DNA of 64,000 bases from Pseudomonas tohonis (GTDB lineage Bacteria; Pseudomonadota; Gammaproteobacteria; Pseudomonadales; Pseudomonadaceae), in contig NZ_AP023189.1 of NCBI RefSeq assembly GCF_012767755.2, positions 3,350,001-3,414,000 on the forward strand. The letters are read 5' to 3'. Position 1 is the first letter of the stretch, and each line of letters opens with the position of its first letter. The translations under genes were made by a program, and so were the position numbers. Below the pieces are notes generated by a model. It worked only from the letters and a program-made list of their open reading frames with translations. It was not told the DNA's origin and did no database searches. Shown here piece after piece: positions 42,509 to 51,323 of the stretch.

Positions 42509-43306
42509 ATGAACGCTCAAAGAAATCCAATGCTCGCATTCCTCATGTCGTTCCTGGTGGCCGGCTGGGGGTTGATGTATGTGGGCAGGCTCAAGTGGGC
42601 ATTGGTCGTCGTCGGCCTGTTGTACGGAGGTATCACGCTTGCGGGCCTTCTGGGCTTGATTGCGAGCCCAGAAGGCCTCTATGTAGCCGGCGCATTCATC
42701 GTGCTGGTGAAGCTCACTTCAGCCTGGATGGCTGGGGCGCTTGCCGAAAAGGTGAGCGAATCGGAGCCGCGTCCGAGTGCCGTCACCCACTTTTTATATG
42801 CATTGCCCATCGTGGCGCTCACCTATGTATTGATCTTCACGCTGCGCTCCAGCGTGCTCGGATATGCCCTCTACTACATTCCTTCCGGCTCGATGGTCCC
42901 GACGCTGTCGATTGGCGATTACATCGTCGCCGACACGCACTACGACACGCCGAAGGTGGGTGACATCGTGGTGTATCGCTACAAAGGCATCGAGGCCACC
43001 AAACGCGTGGCGGCTGTGGCCGGGGATACGTTGGCCATCGTCAACGGTGAGGTGATCAACAACGGTCGTAACCTCGGCCTTCTCGGCGCTCCGGCCGAGC
43101 GGGTGAAGCGGGACTACTCGCTGACGCTCGCGCCTCTGAAGGTCGAGGAGGGGCATGTCTACCTGCTGGGCGACAACCGCGACGGCAGCAATGACAGCCG
43201 CTTCATCGGGCAGGTCGCTGTTTCGGAACTGACCGGCAAGGTCACTGGCATCTGGTATTCGGCCGATCAGGAAAGGATGGGTACGACCTTCTCAACAGTG
43301 CAGTGA
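42509..43306 (+). CDS. Signal peptidase I family protein (accessory LepB-like)
   Basis: The product has 265 residues. The start at 42509 follows AAGGGAG by about 11 bases; a GTG at 42485 is the alternative. The serine nucleophile is Ser128 in YIPSGSMVPTL, and the general base Lys165 is in TKRVAAVAGDT. Box E (LLGDNRDGSNDSR) is intact. Four hydrophobic segments precede the catalytic domain, more than the two usual in LepB. It is probably a second, accessory leader peptidase, since it lacks the lepA-rnc context of the housekeeping gene. Confidence 0.85.
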   Translation: MNAQRNPMLAFLMSFLVAGWGLMYVGRLKWALVVVGLLYGGITLAGLLGLIASPEGLYVAGAFIVLVKLTSAWMAGALAEKVSESEPRPSAVTHFLYALPIVALTYVLIFTLRSSVLGYALYYIPSGSMVPTLSIGDYIVADTHYDTPKVGDIVVYRYKGIEATKRVAAVAGDTLAIVNGEVINNGRNLGLLGAPAERVKRDYSLTLAPLKVEEGHVYLLGDNRDGSNDSRFIGQVAVSELTGKVTGIWYSADQERMGTTFSTVQ

Positions 43307-43395
43307 TCGGAGCCCGGCTAATTGCTGGCGCGGACGCGTTTCGTTTGCGGCGGGAACACAAGCCCGCTGCAGCCTTTCATTTATAGGAAGAAGCC

Positions 43396-43662
43396 ATGAA
43401 AGAAGAACCCAAAAGCGCTGGGGCAGAGACCCCATGGCACAAATCATCTTTTCTTTTCATTATCATTTTCTTCATTTCAATCAATGGGTACGGGCTCATT
43501 GCTCTAATCGCGCTGGTCATGGCTCTGTTGAATCTGAAGCATGACAACTGGTACAGATTCCTATGGCCCTGGATTTTCGTCCTGATGTTCAGTGCTGCGG
43601 GTCTTGTAGGTTTTGCAACCCGAATCATTGCCGAGAACTACACATACGAGGCGTCAGAGTGA
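43396..43662 (+). CDS. Small membrane protein
   Basis: The product has 88 residues with a GGAAGAA ribosome site. Two hydrophobic segments (SFLFIIIFFISINGYGLIAL continuing into IALVMALL, and FLWPWIFVLMFSAAGLVGFA) flank a short charged loop. No motif recognised. It follows the signal peptidase gene by 90 bases and may be cotranscribed. Confidence 0.7.
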   Translation: MKEEPKSAGAETPWHKSSFLFIIIFFISINGYGLIALIALVMALLNLKHDNWYRFLWPWIFVLMFSAAGLVGFATRIIAENYTYEASE

Positions 43663-43769
43663 CTGATGGCCATGGCCCGAATATCGGTTCTCAAGTGGTT
43701 TGACGGTAAGCTTCTTAATTCCTTTCCGTCAATAATTTCTTGACGTTCTTAATTTGCGGAGCACCCGCT

Positions 43770-45029
43770 ATGTCGGTTAGCTATTCAAAGCCCCCTAAAG
43801 TCTCCCAAGAGATGGAGCAGTTATTGTTCCAGGCCATTGCACAAGATGACGCAGTACGGATTGGTGCTTTTCTTGAGCAAGGAATTTCCATGTCTCATTA
43901 TTTCGAGGATGACTGGGATGGGGTTTGCGATGATCAAGGCCGTAGAACTTTCCACAGATCAATATCAGAGGTTGTTGTAAGAAGAAACGCATTGCGCATA
44001 GCAGGGGAGTTTTTTAAGCAAGGCTGCAGCGAGGCACATTTCGAACACGAGGCGCCAGTCGCTTACGCCGCTTTATTTGGCTCGGCGGAAATGATCCGTC
44101 TCATGATCGACAAGGGCTTTGATCCCAACAAGAAGCGACATAGTGAGCCCCCTCTTTTGATTGCGGTGATAAGAGGAAGCTATGAATGCTGCGCTGCGCT
44201 TATCGAGTCCGGCAAATGCAACCCTTATGTCAAGGACCAATATGGTAGGTCGTATATAAGCGATGAGACTGACGAGCAGGGGCAGCCAATTGTAATTTCA
44301 AGGGATAATCGCCCTCTTGGCGAGGCGGCAAGGCTAGGTCGCCTGGATATAGTTCAGCTCATCGTGGAGTTCAAGGCCGATAAAAAGACCATGGCACGCG
44401 CCGCTGTCCTGGCGGCGGAAAACGGCCATGAAGACGTATCACTGTATTTGCTGGACAAACTGGACGCCCTCAGAAAAAAAGGTACAACGCACGATTATCC
44501 GTATCACATTGCAATTGCCGCTGTTCAACATCGATTGACGAGTGTTATTGATCGAATCATTGCGCAAGAGCCTCGAGCCTTACATCTGGTCAACGACAAC
44601 AGCACTTTGCTGTCTGCGGCTTGCAAGCACAATGATGTTGAGCTGGTGAGGCGATTACTAGCTGCGGGTGTCGATGCTCACGCGCAAGATGATTCGATTT
44701 ACTACGTTTACACCGGCAAGGAGTTCTTAACCTGCCAATCTGACGAGCTTTGGGAGCGTCGCTACGATCCGGCTCCAGGAATGGGCGACATGAAGATTGC
44801 AGGACCGTTACGTAGTCAGGCCCCAAGTAGCCCGCTAGCAGAGGCGGCAGCAAGCGGGAATCTTGAAATTGTCAGGCTGCTAGTAGAGCAAGGCGTCGAT
44901 CACAATACGGCCTATGTCAAAACTTCAAGGCCGAACCTGAAAATGAGCTTGATGTTCAACGTCGCAGCGATCGAGCTTGCCAAACACTTCGGTCATAACG
45001 CTGTCGTTGCTTACCTTTCGAGCATTTGA
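43770..45029 (+). CDS. Ankyrin-repeat protein
   Basis: The product has 419 residues from the ATG at 43770, which has GCGGAG upstream; an in-frame TTG ten codons earlier is possible. Ankyrin units are visible at several places, such as PVAYAALFGSAEMIRLMIDKG, shortened here to its A-LFGSAEMIRLMI core, RPLGEAARLGRLDIVQLIVE, TLLSAACKHNDVELVRRLLA and PLAEAAASGNLEIVRLLVEQ. No signal peptide. Such proteins mediate protein contact and often accompany toxins as immunity partners. Codon use is AT-richer than in core genes. Confidence 0.8.
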   Translation: MSVSYSKPPKVSQEMEQLLFQAIAQDDAVRIGAFLEQGISMSHYFEDDWDGVCDDQGRRTFHRSISEVVVRRNALRIAGEFFKQGCSEAHFEHEAPVAYAALFGSAEMIRLMIDKGFDPNKKRHSEPPLLIAVIRGSYECCAALIESGKCNPYVKDQYGRSYISDETDEQGQPIVISRDNRPLGEAARLGRLDIVQLIVEFKADKKTMARAAVLAAENGHEDVSLYLLDKLDALRKKGTTHDYPYHIAIAAVQHRLTSVIDRIIAQEPRALHLVNDNSTLLSAACKHNDVELVRRLLAAGVDAHAQDDSIYYVYTGKEFLTCQSDELWERRYDPAPGMGDMKIAGPLRSQAPSSPLAEAAASGNLEIVRLLVEQGVDHNTAYVKTSRPNLKMSLMFNVAAIELAKHFGHNAVVAYLSSI

Positions 45030-45122
45030 TCGAAAGAGAGTTTTTGTCTTCACTAAGCGGCCGCTCCTGCCTAAAAGCGGCCACTCTCTACTCTGATCCG
45101 ACACTGCACATGCAGTTTCCGC

Positions 45123-46706
45123 TCAAACCACAAAGAACCCGTGCGTCCCATCCCGCCCCAGTTGCTCCACCAACCCGAACTCCCAATCCAGATACGCCTG
45201 CATGGCCTCGCGCGGGTTGTCGGTGCCCTCGTACGGGCGGCGGTAGCGGTCAATGCGCTGTGACAGCAGGCCGCTTTCGCCGGCTTCCACCGGCAGGCCG
45301 GCGTCGACCCAGGCGGTGTTGCCGCCGTCGAGAAGGAAGGCGGGTTTGCCGGTGAGGGCCGCCACTTCGTCCACGGCGAAGCGGGCCAGCAGGCCGCTGC
45401 CGCAGGTGAGCACATAGCGTTCGGCCTTCGGAGCCGTGGCGAGGGCTTCGCGCAGTTGGGCACGCAGCACCCAGCGGGCGCCGGGGATGTGGCGTTTGAC
45501 GTGGTTGGCGCTGGCGGTGAAGTCCAGCACCACCGTGTCGCCATGCTCCAGCCAGGTAGCCAGGGTCTGCGGGGCGATGGCTTCGACCTGGGGCAGGGCG
45601 GGCAGGGCGGGGCGCCAGGCGCCGCTCTCGCTGAAGTCCGCTGCCGTGAGCCCATCGAGCACATGCACCTCCCAACCCAGTTGCGCCAGCCAGGAGCCGG
45701 TCATGTTGGCGCGGGTGCCGTCGTCGTCGGCGAGGACGATGCGGGCGCCGCGCACGCTGGCGTAGTGGTCGGTTTCCTGCACCAGTTGGCCGCCGGCGAC
45801 CCAGCGCGCGTCGGGCAGGTGGCCGGTGCGGTATTCCTCTTCGGTGCGCACGTCGAACAGGTAGGTGGTGCGGCCGGCCTCGGTGCGCCAGTCGCTCAGC
45901 TGCGCGAGGCTGGCGCGGTGTACGCCGGCCTTGTCGGCCACGGCGCGGGCTGCCTGCCCGGCCTGTTCGCGGGTTTCAATGCTGACGTCGGTGAAGCGCC
46001 GTTGCTGGCCGTGCTCCAGTGTCTGCCCGGCCAGGGTCCAGCCGATGGTGCCGTTGCGCAGGGCGGCCACCGGGTTGGGGATGCCGGCGTTCACCAGGGA
46101 TTGGGTGCCGATGATGCTGCGGGTGCGCCCGGCGCAGTTGACGATCACCCGGGTGCTCGGGTCCGGCGCCAGTTCACGCACACGCAGCACCAGTTCGGCG
46201 CCGGGCACGCTGATGGAGCCGGGGATGTTCATGGTCTGGTACTCGTCGAAGCGGCGGGCGTCGAGCACCACCACGTCGGCCTTGGCGTCCAGCAGCGCCT
46301 TCACCTCTTCAGCGGCGAGGGAGGGGGTGTGGCGCTGGCTTTCCACCAGTTCGCCAAAGGCCTTGCTGGGTACGTTGACGTCGCGGAACAGCTCGCCGCC
46401 GGCCTCGCGCCAGCCGGCCAGGCCGCCCTCCAGCAGGGCCACGTCGTTGTAGCCGAGTTGCAGCAGGCGCTCGGCGGCGCGCTCGGCCAGGCCTTCGCCA
46501 TCGTCGTAGAGGGTCACGGCGGTGTCGCGGCGGGGCACGCGGTCGAGCACTTCCAGTTCGAGCTTGGACAGCGGGATGTTGGCGGCGAACAGGGGGTGCG
46601 CCTCGGCGAAGGGCGCCTCCTCGCGCAGGTCGATGAGGGCGACTTCCTTGTGGGCGAGGAGGGCGGAGCGGATGTCGGCAAAACGGCGAAGGGGGATGCG
46701 GCTCAT
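45123..46706 (-). CDS. Four-domain rhodanese (sulfurtransferase)
   Basis: The product has 527 residues made of four rhodanese domains. Domain 2 has an active-site loop with cysteine (VIVNCAGRTRS), and domain 4 also (VLTCGSGLLA). Domains 1 and 3 have Asp at the matching place (LYDDGEGLA, LADDDGTRA), so they are probably structural. It overlaps the upstream dioxygenase gene by 4 bases (ATGA). With that enzyme it likely handles sulfane or sulfite products of thiol oxidation in the cytoplasm. P. aeruginosa has a similar gene pair. Confidence 0.88.
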   Translation of the reverse strand: MSRIPLRRFADIRSALLAHKEVALIDLREEAPFAEAHPLFAANIPLSKLELEVLDRVPRRDTAVTLYDDGEGLAERAAERLLQLGYNDVALLEGGLAGWREAGGELFRDVNVPSKAFGELVESQRHTPSLAAEEVKALLDAKADVVVLDARRFDEYQTMNIPGSISVPGAELVLRVRELAPDPSTRVIVNCAGRTRSIIGTQSLVNAGIPNPVAALRNGTIGWTLAGQTLEHGQQRRFTDVSIETREQAGQAARAVADKAGVHRASLAQLSDWRTEAGRTTYLFDVRTEEEYRTGHLPDARWVAGGQLVQETDHYASVRGARIVLADDDGTRANMTGSWLAQLGWEVHVLDGLTAADFSESGAWRPALPALPQVEAIAPQTLATWLEHGDTVVLDFTASANHVKRHIPGARWVLRAQLREALATAPKAERYVLTCGSGLLARFAVDEVAALTGKPAFLLDGGNTAWVDAGLPVEAGESGLLSQRIDRYRRPYEGTDNPREAMQAYLDWEFGLVEQLGRDGTHGFFVV

Positions 46707-47311
46707 GGCGCCAGGCTCTCTTTCGACAGGTCCCAGATATTGGGCAGGTGGAGGTTGGAATAACCGGAGATGAAGGGCTTCTCGACGCCGCCCTCGGCAT
46801 AGACGGCGCGGCGCACCGCGCCGATGTTGGCGCCGTACACGTGGATGCTGATGGAGGTGCGGTTCTCGAAGGCGTTGCGCACCTGGTGGATGTCGCCCAC
46901 CCGGGGCGACACGGCGACCACATCGCCCGGCTGCAGGGATTCGGCCGCGCCCTGGGGCCGCAGGCTGCCGTCGGCGTTGCGGGCGAAGCCCTGGCTGAGT
47001 TCGGCGCCACGCAGCATGCCGATCAGCCCCCAGGTGCGGTGGTCGTGCACCGGGGTGGACTGGCCGGGGCCCCAGACGAAGCTGACGATGGAGAAGGCCT
47101 GGCGCGAGTCCGCGTGCAGCAGGTACTGCTGGTAGCGCTCCGGGCTGGGCTGGGCGTAGGCGTCCGGCAGCCAGTCGTCGGTGCTCACCAGGTCGCGCAG
47201 CAGCGCGGCGCCCTGGTCGAGTATCCGTGGCTCGTCCGGTGCCTGGGCGAGGAGGTCGGCGAGGTCGACGATGAAGCCGCGTAGCCGTCCGAGGTTGGGC
47301 GTTTGAGACAT
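46703..47311 (-). CDS. Thiol dioxygenase, cysteine / 3-mercaptopropionate type
   Basis: The product has 202 residues. The start at 47311 has GAGGGA upstream. It has the cupin fold of type I cysteine dioxygenases: iron ligands His89 and His91 in STPVHDHRTWG and His142 in RVGDIHQVRNA. Length and context (LysR gene divergent, rhodanese downstream) match the P. aeruginosa enzyme that prefers 3-mercaptopropionate. It adds O2 to a thiol to give a sulfinate. Substrate preference cannot be read from the sequence by eye. Confidence 0.87.
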   Translation of the reverse strand: MSQTPNLGRLRGFIVDLADLLAQAPDEPRILDQGAALLRDLVSTDDWLPDAYAQPSPERYQQYLLHADSRQAFSIVSFVWGPGQSTPVHDHRTWGLIGMLRGAELSQGFARNADGSLRPQGAAESLQPGDVVAVSPRVGDIHQVRNAFENRTSISIHVYGANIGAVRRAVYAEGGVEKPFISGYSNLHLPNIWDLSKESLAP

Positions 47312-47400
47312 GGTTCCCTCGATGTCCGTGAGTGCGCAGCGGTAACCGCTACCGTGCCGGGGCAAAAGATATTATTCTTCTTGCGTATTCTTCCAGCCAT

Positions 47401-47415
47401 TTATTATGCGAATAA
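47401..47415. promoter_or_regulatory. Inverted repeat in the dioxygenase-LysR divergent gap
   Basis: ttatt-atgcg-aataa is a perfect 5-bp dyad with 5-base spacer just before the LysR start. A related AT-rich segment (ttattcttcttgcgtattc) lies at 47373-47391. LysR proteins typically bind such dyads (T-N11-A type) and repress themselves. Confidence 0.45.
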
Positions 47416-47418
47416 AGA

Positions 47419-48339
47419 ATGAAGATAGATGATATCGATGCATTCGTGGCCGTCATCCGCAGCCAGTCGATCAGCCAGGCGGCGGAGTCCCTGCAGCTCA
47501 CCCAGCCGGCCATCACCCGGCGCGTGCAGAACTTCGAGGAGGCCCTCGGCGTCAGCCTGCTGGACCGCAACACCAAGCCGCTGAAGCCCACGCCCATGGG
47601 CATGCGCGTGTACGAGCAGTGCCGCTCGGTGCTGCGCGAGATGGACGCCCTGCGCGAACTGGTGCTGAGCGATTCCTCCCCCAGCGGCGTGCTGCGCCTG
47701 GGCGTGCCGCAGACGGTGGGCGACGTGGTGCTGCTGGACGCCCTCAGTCAGCTCAAGACCCTCTACCCGGACCTGCAGACCCAGGTCTCCACCGGCTGGG
47801 GCAGCCACCTGCTGGGCAAGATGGAGAACGGCGAGCTGGACGCCGTGGCGGCACTGTTCCCGGCGGGCAAGGTGTTCCCCGAAGGCATCGTCGGGCGCTC
47901 CCTGGCGCGCATGGACCTGGTGGTGGTCGCGGCCAAGGGCGAGGTGCGCAAGCGCTCCTGCAAGCTCGCCGACTGCTACCAGCGCGGCTGGGTGCTGAAC
48001 CCCGATGGCTGCGGCTTCCGCGCCGGCCTGCAACGCGCCCTGAGCGACGAGGGGCTGTCGCTGCGCATCAACCTGGAGACCTTCGGCACCGAGCTGCAGC
48101 TGGGGCTGATCGCCAATGGCCTGGGTTTCGGCCTGGTGCCGCGCCCGCTGCTGGAGAACAGCCGCCACCGCGAGCGCCTGGAGGTGGTGCCGGTGAGCGA
48201 CTTCAAGCCGGTGATCGACCTGTGGCTGATCCACCCGCGCTTCCTCGGCAACCTGCAGGCGCCGGTGGCGCTGTTCGGTGAAACCGTGGCCCAGCGCGTG
48301 GCGCACCAGGCGGAGGAAGGGGCTGCGGCAGGCTCATAA
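47419..48339 (+). CDS. LysR-family regulator of the thiol/sulfonate locus
   Basis: The product has 306 residues. The winged helix-turn-helix is clear (FVAVIRSQSISQAAESLQLT followed by QPAITRRVQNFEEALG), and the C-terminal domain is of the substrate-binding-protein type. It is divergent from the dioxygenase and points toward the ABC operon, so it may control both. The ribosome site is weak (AAAGA close to the ATG), common for autoregulated LysR genes. The inducer is probably an organosulfur compound; that is inference. Confidence 0.9.
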   Translation: MKIDDIDAFVAVIRSQSISQAAESLQLTQPAITRRVQNFEEALGVSLLDRNTKPLKPTPMGMRVYEQCRSVLREMDALRELVLSDSSPSGVLRLGVPQTVGDVVLLDALSQLKTLYPDLQTQVSTGWGSHLLGKMENGELDAVAALFPAGKVFPEGIVGRSLARMDLVVVAAKGEVRKRSCKLADCYQRGWVLNPDGCGFRAGLQRALSDEGLSLRINLETFGTELQLGLIANGLGFGLVPRPLLENSRHRERLEVVPVSDFKPVIDLWLIHPRFLGNLQAPVALFGETVAQRVAHQAEEGAAAGS

Positions 48340-48526
48340 CCAAAGCATCTTGCATGTAACCGCATCGGTTAGATGCGCGATTTGTATATTAGATTAGAAC
48401 CAGATCGAATTTCACTGCGGTTTTTTAGATGGATAGCATGTGGGTCAAGCCAGGCTGCAGCGGGCTCGATCCAACCTCCCGCCTGCGGCCCCCGACCATT
48501 GGAAAGGCCCCGAGCGAGGAGAAGGA

Positions 48527-49363
48527 ATGTCCCGGCGAAGCAACGCCCTGGTGCCCCCGGGCACCGCACTGACGGCCCTGCTGGCGCCCCTGCGCTGGAA
48601 GGGCTGGAGCAACCTCGGCCTGCGCCTGGTCAGCCCGCTGGTGCTGCTCCTGCTCTGGGAGCTGGCCTCCCGCACGGGCCTGCTGCCGGCGCGCATCATC
48701 GCCGCGCCCAGCGCCATCGGCGACACCCTCTGGCAGATGATCGCCAGTGGCGAGCTGGCCGGGCACCTCTGGGTGTCCCTCAAGCGCGCCCTCAGCGGGC
48801 TGGCCATAGGCGTGTCCCTCGGCACGGTGCTGGCCCTGCTGGCCGGCCTGTCGCGCCGGGGCGAGCTGATCATCGACTCCCCCGTGCAGATGCTGCGCAC
48901 GCTGCCGTTCCTGGCCATCGTGCCGCTGTTCATCCTCTGGTTCGGCGTGGGTGAGACGCCGAAGATCGCCCTGATCGCCCTCGGCACCACCTTCCCGGTC
49001 TACCTCACGCTGTTCTCCGGCATTCGTGGCGTCGATCCCAAGCTGGTGGAAGCCGGGCGCCTGTTCGGCCTCAGCCGCCTGGAACTGGTGGTCCACGTCA
49101 TCCTGCCAGGCGCCTTGCCGTCCTTCTTCGTCGGCCTGCGCTACGCCTTCGGCATCAGCTGGCTCGGCCTGGTGGTGGTGGAGCAGATCAACGCCAGCGC
49201 CGGCCTCGGCTACCTGGTCAACGACGCCCGCGATTTCATGCGCACCGACGTGATCGTCATCTGCCTCATCGTCTACAGCGTGCTGGGCCTGTCCATCGAC
49301 GCCCTGGTGCGCCTGCTCGAACGCCTGGCCCTGGCCTGGCGCCCCACCTTCATAAGGAACTGA
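48527..49363 (+). CDS. Sulfonate/taurine-type ABC importer permease
   Basis: The product has 278 residues. The start at 48527 follows GAGGAGAAGG. Six membrane segments are predicted, with an EAA loop near EAGRLFGLSRLELVVHVILP, as in SsuC/TauC permeases. It begins an operon of six to seven genes, with ATPase, three soluble enzymes, binding protein and dipeptidase, separated from the LysR gene by a 187-base promoter region. Confidence 0.9.
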   Translation: MSRRSNALVPPGTALTALLAPLRWKGWSNLGLRLVSPLVLLLLWELASRTGLLPARIIAAPSAIGDTLWQMIASGELAGHLWVSLKRALSGLAIGVSLGTVLALLAGLSRRGELIIDSPVQMLRTLPFLAIVPLFILWFGVGETPKIALIALGTTFPVYLTLFSGIRGVDPKLVEAGRLFGLSRLELVVHVILPGALPSFFVGLRYAFGISWLGLVVVEQINASAGLGYLVNDARDFMRTDVIVICLIVYSVLGLSIDALVRLLERLALAWRPTFIRN

Positions 49364-49365
49364 CC

Positions 49366-50127
49366 ATGGATGTTGCGCTGCAACGCCTGCGCCCGCCGGT
49401 GCGCGTGCGCGGGCTGACCCGTCGCTTCGCCGGCCAGGCCGTGCTCGACGGCCTCGACCTGGAGCTGGGTGCCGGCGAATTCGTCGCCCTGCTGGGGCGC
49501 AGCGGCTCGGGCAAGACCACCCTGCTGCGCGCCCTGGCCGGGCTGGATGCGGTGGACGGCGGCACGCTGGAGGTGCCCGAAGCCCACGCGGCGGTGTTCC
49601 AGGAGCCCCGACTGATGCCCTGGAAGCGCGCCTGGCGCAACGTCGCCCTCGGCCTGCGCGGCGCCAACCCGCAGACCCGCGCCCTGGCCGCCTTGCAGGA
49701 AGTCGGGCTGGGCCACCGCCTCGACGCCTGGCCCGGCACCCTGTCCGGCGGCGAGGCGCAGCGCGTGGCACTGGCCCGCGCCCTGGTGCGCGAGCCGGAG
49801 TTGCTGCTGCTGGACGAGCCCTTCGCCGCGCTGGACGCCCTGACCCGCATCCGCATGCACCAGCTGATCATCGAGCTGTGGCGCACCCACCAGCCCTCGG
49901 TGCTGCTGGTCACCCACGACGTCGACGAGGCGGTGCTGCTGGCCGATCGCGTCGTCGTGCTGGAGGCCGGGCGCATCGCCGAGCAGATCCCCGTGCGCCT
50001 GCCGCGTCCAAGGGAGGTGGCCAGCCGCGGCTTCCAGGAGCTGCGCCAGCACCTGCTCACCCTGCTCGGCGTCGAAGCGCCGGCCAGCCCCTTCGTCCAC
50101 ACCCTCGCACGGACCGCCCAACGATGA
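49366..50127 (+). CDS. Sulfonate/taurine-type ABC importer ATPase
   Basis: The product has 253 residues, the SsuB/TauB size. Walker A (GRSGSGKTT), signature LSGGEAQR, Walker B (LLLLDEP) and the switch region LVTHDVDEA are present. It starts 2 bases after the permease stop and overlaps the next start (ATGA), so the genes are tightly coupled. Confidence 0.92.
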   Translation: MDVALQRLRPPVRVRGLTRRFAGQAVLDGLDLELGAGEFVALLGRSGSGKTTLLRALAGLDAVDGGTLEVPEAHAAVFQEPRLMPWKRAWRNVALGLRGANPQTRALAALQEVGLGHRLDAWPGTLSGGEAQRVALARALVREPELLLLDEPFAALDALTRIRMHQLIIELWRTHQPSVLLVTHDVDEAVLLADRVVVLEAGRIAEQIPVRLPRPREVASRGFQELRQHLLTLLGVEAPASPFVHTLARTAQR

Positions 50128-51323
50128 GCCTCGACCTGAAAACCGCCAAGGAGACGGCCCGCGTGCCCGACCTCGACTCCCCGGCCTTCGCCGACCTGCT
50201 GGCCCAGCTCAGCGACGAGTTCGCCGCCAGCGCCGCCCATTACGACCGCCACGGCGAATTCCCCCATGCCAACCTGCGCCGCCTGCACGAACACGGCCTC
50301 ATCGCCCTCACCGTGCCGCGTCGCCTCGGCGGCAGCGAGGCCAGCCTGGCCCAGGCGCGCCGGGTGATCGCCGCCGTGGCGCGGGGCGAGCCGTCCACCG
50401 CCCTGGTGCTGGTGATGCAGTACCTGCAACACGCGCGCCTGCAGGCCAACCAGGCCTGGCCCGAGCACCTGCGCCTGCGCCTGGCCCGCGAGGCGGTGGA
50501 AGAGGGGGCGCTGATCAACGCCCTGCGCGTGGAGCCGGACCTGGGCACCCCCGCCCGTGGCGGCCTGCCGGGCACCATCGCCCGGCGCGTGCCCGAGGGC
50601 TGGCGCATCAGCGGGCGCAAGATCTACTCCACCGGCATTCCCGGGCTCACCTGGCTTTCTGTGTGGGCGCGCAGCGACGAAGCCGAGCCCCGCGTCGGTA
50701 CCTGGCTGGTGCACCGCGACACGCCGGGCATCCGCATCGAGGAAACCTGGGACCACCTGGGCATGCGCGCCACCTGCAGCCACGACGTGGTCTTCGACGA
50801 CGTCCTGGTGCCCGACGAATACGCCGTGGACATCCTCCCCGCCAGCCAGCCGCGCCCCTCGGAGCTGGACTCCAGCGGCGTGCTCTGGCTCGCCGTGCTG
50901 CTCTCCAGCATCTACGACGGCGTCGCCCGCGCTGCCCGGGACTGGCTGGTGGGCTGGCTGGCCGAGCGCACGCCGGCCAACCTTGGCGCGCCGCTCTCCA
51001 GCCTGCCGCGCTTCCAGGAGCTGGTGGGGCGCATCGACGCGCTGCTGCTGTCCAACCGCGTGCTGCTCGACGCCGCCGCCGAAGGCCGCATCCCCGCCAG
51101 CGAGGCGACCCAGGTCAAGTACCTGGTCACCACCCAGGCCATCACCGCCGTGGAGCTGGGCGTGGAAGCCATCGGCAACCCGGCCCTGGCCCGGGGCAAC
51201 CCGCTGGAACGGCACTACCGCGACGTGCTCTGCAGCCGCATCCACACCCCGCAGAACGACGCCGTGCTCGGCGCCGCCGGCCGCGCCGCGTTCGCCTTGC
51301 CCAGCCGGGGCGGGCAGGCATGA
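50124..51323 (+). CDS. Acyl-CoA dehydrogenase-fold flavoprotein, possible desulfurising monooxygenase
   Basis: The product has 399 residues. N-terminal helices, a middle beta-domain (WRISGRKIYSTGIPGLTWLS, VFDDVLVPDEYA) and a C-terminal helical bundle give the acyl-CoA dehydrogenase fold. The usual catalytic glutamate is not obvious. In sulfonate loci such proteins (SfnB/DszC relatives) are usually FMNH2-dependent monooxygenases. It is translationally coupled at both ends. A role in oxidising the imported sulfur compound is inferred from context. Confidence 0.8.
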   Translation: MSLDLKTAKETARVPDLDSPAFADLLAQLSDEFAASAAHYDRHGEFPHANLRRLHEHGLIALTVPRRLGGSEASLAQARRVIAAVARGEPSTALVLVMQYLQHARLQANQAWPEHLRLRLAREAVEEGALINALRVEPDLGTPARGGLPGTIARRVPEGWRISGRKIYSTGIPGLTWLSVWARSDEAEPRVGTWLVHRDTPGIRIEETWDHLGMRATCSHDVVFDDVLVPDEYAVDILPASQPRPSELDSSGVLWLAVLLSSIYDGVARAARDWLVGWLAERTPANLGAPLSSLPRFQELVGRIDALLLSNRVLLDAAAEGRIPASEATQVKYLVTTQAITAVELGVEAIGNPALARGNPLERHYRDVLCSRIHTPQNDAVLGAAGRAAFALPSRGGQA

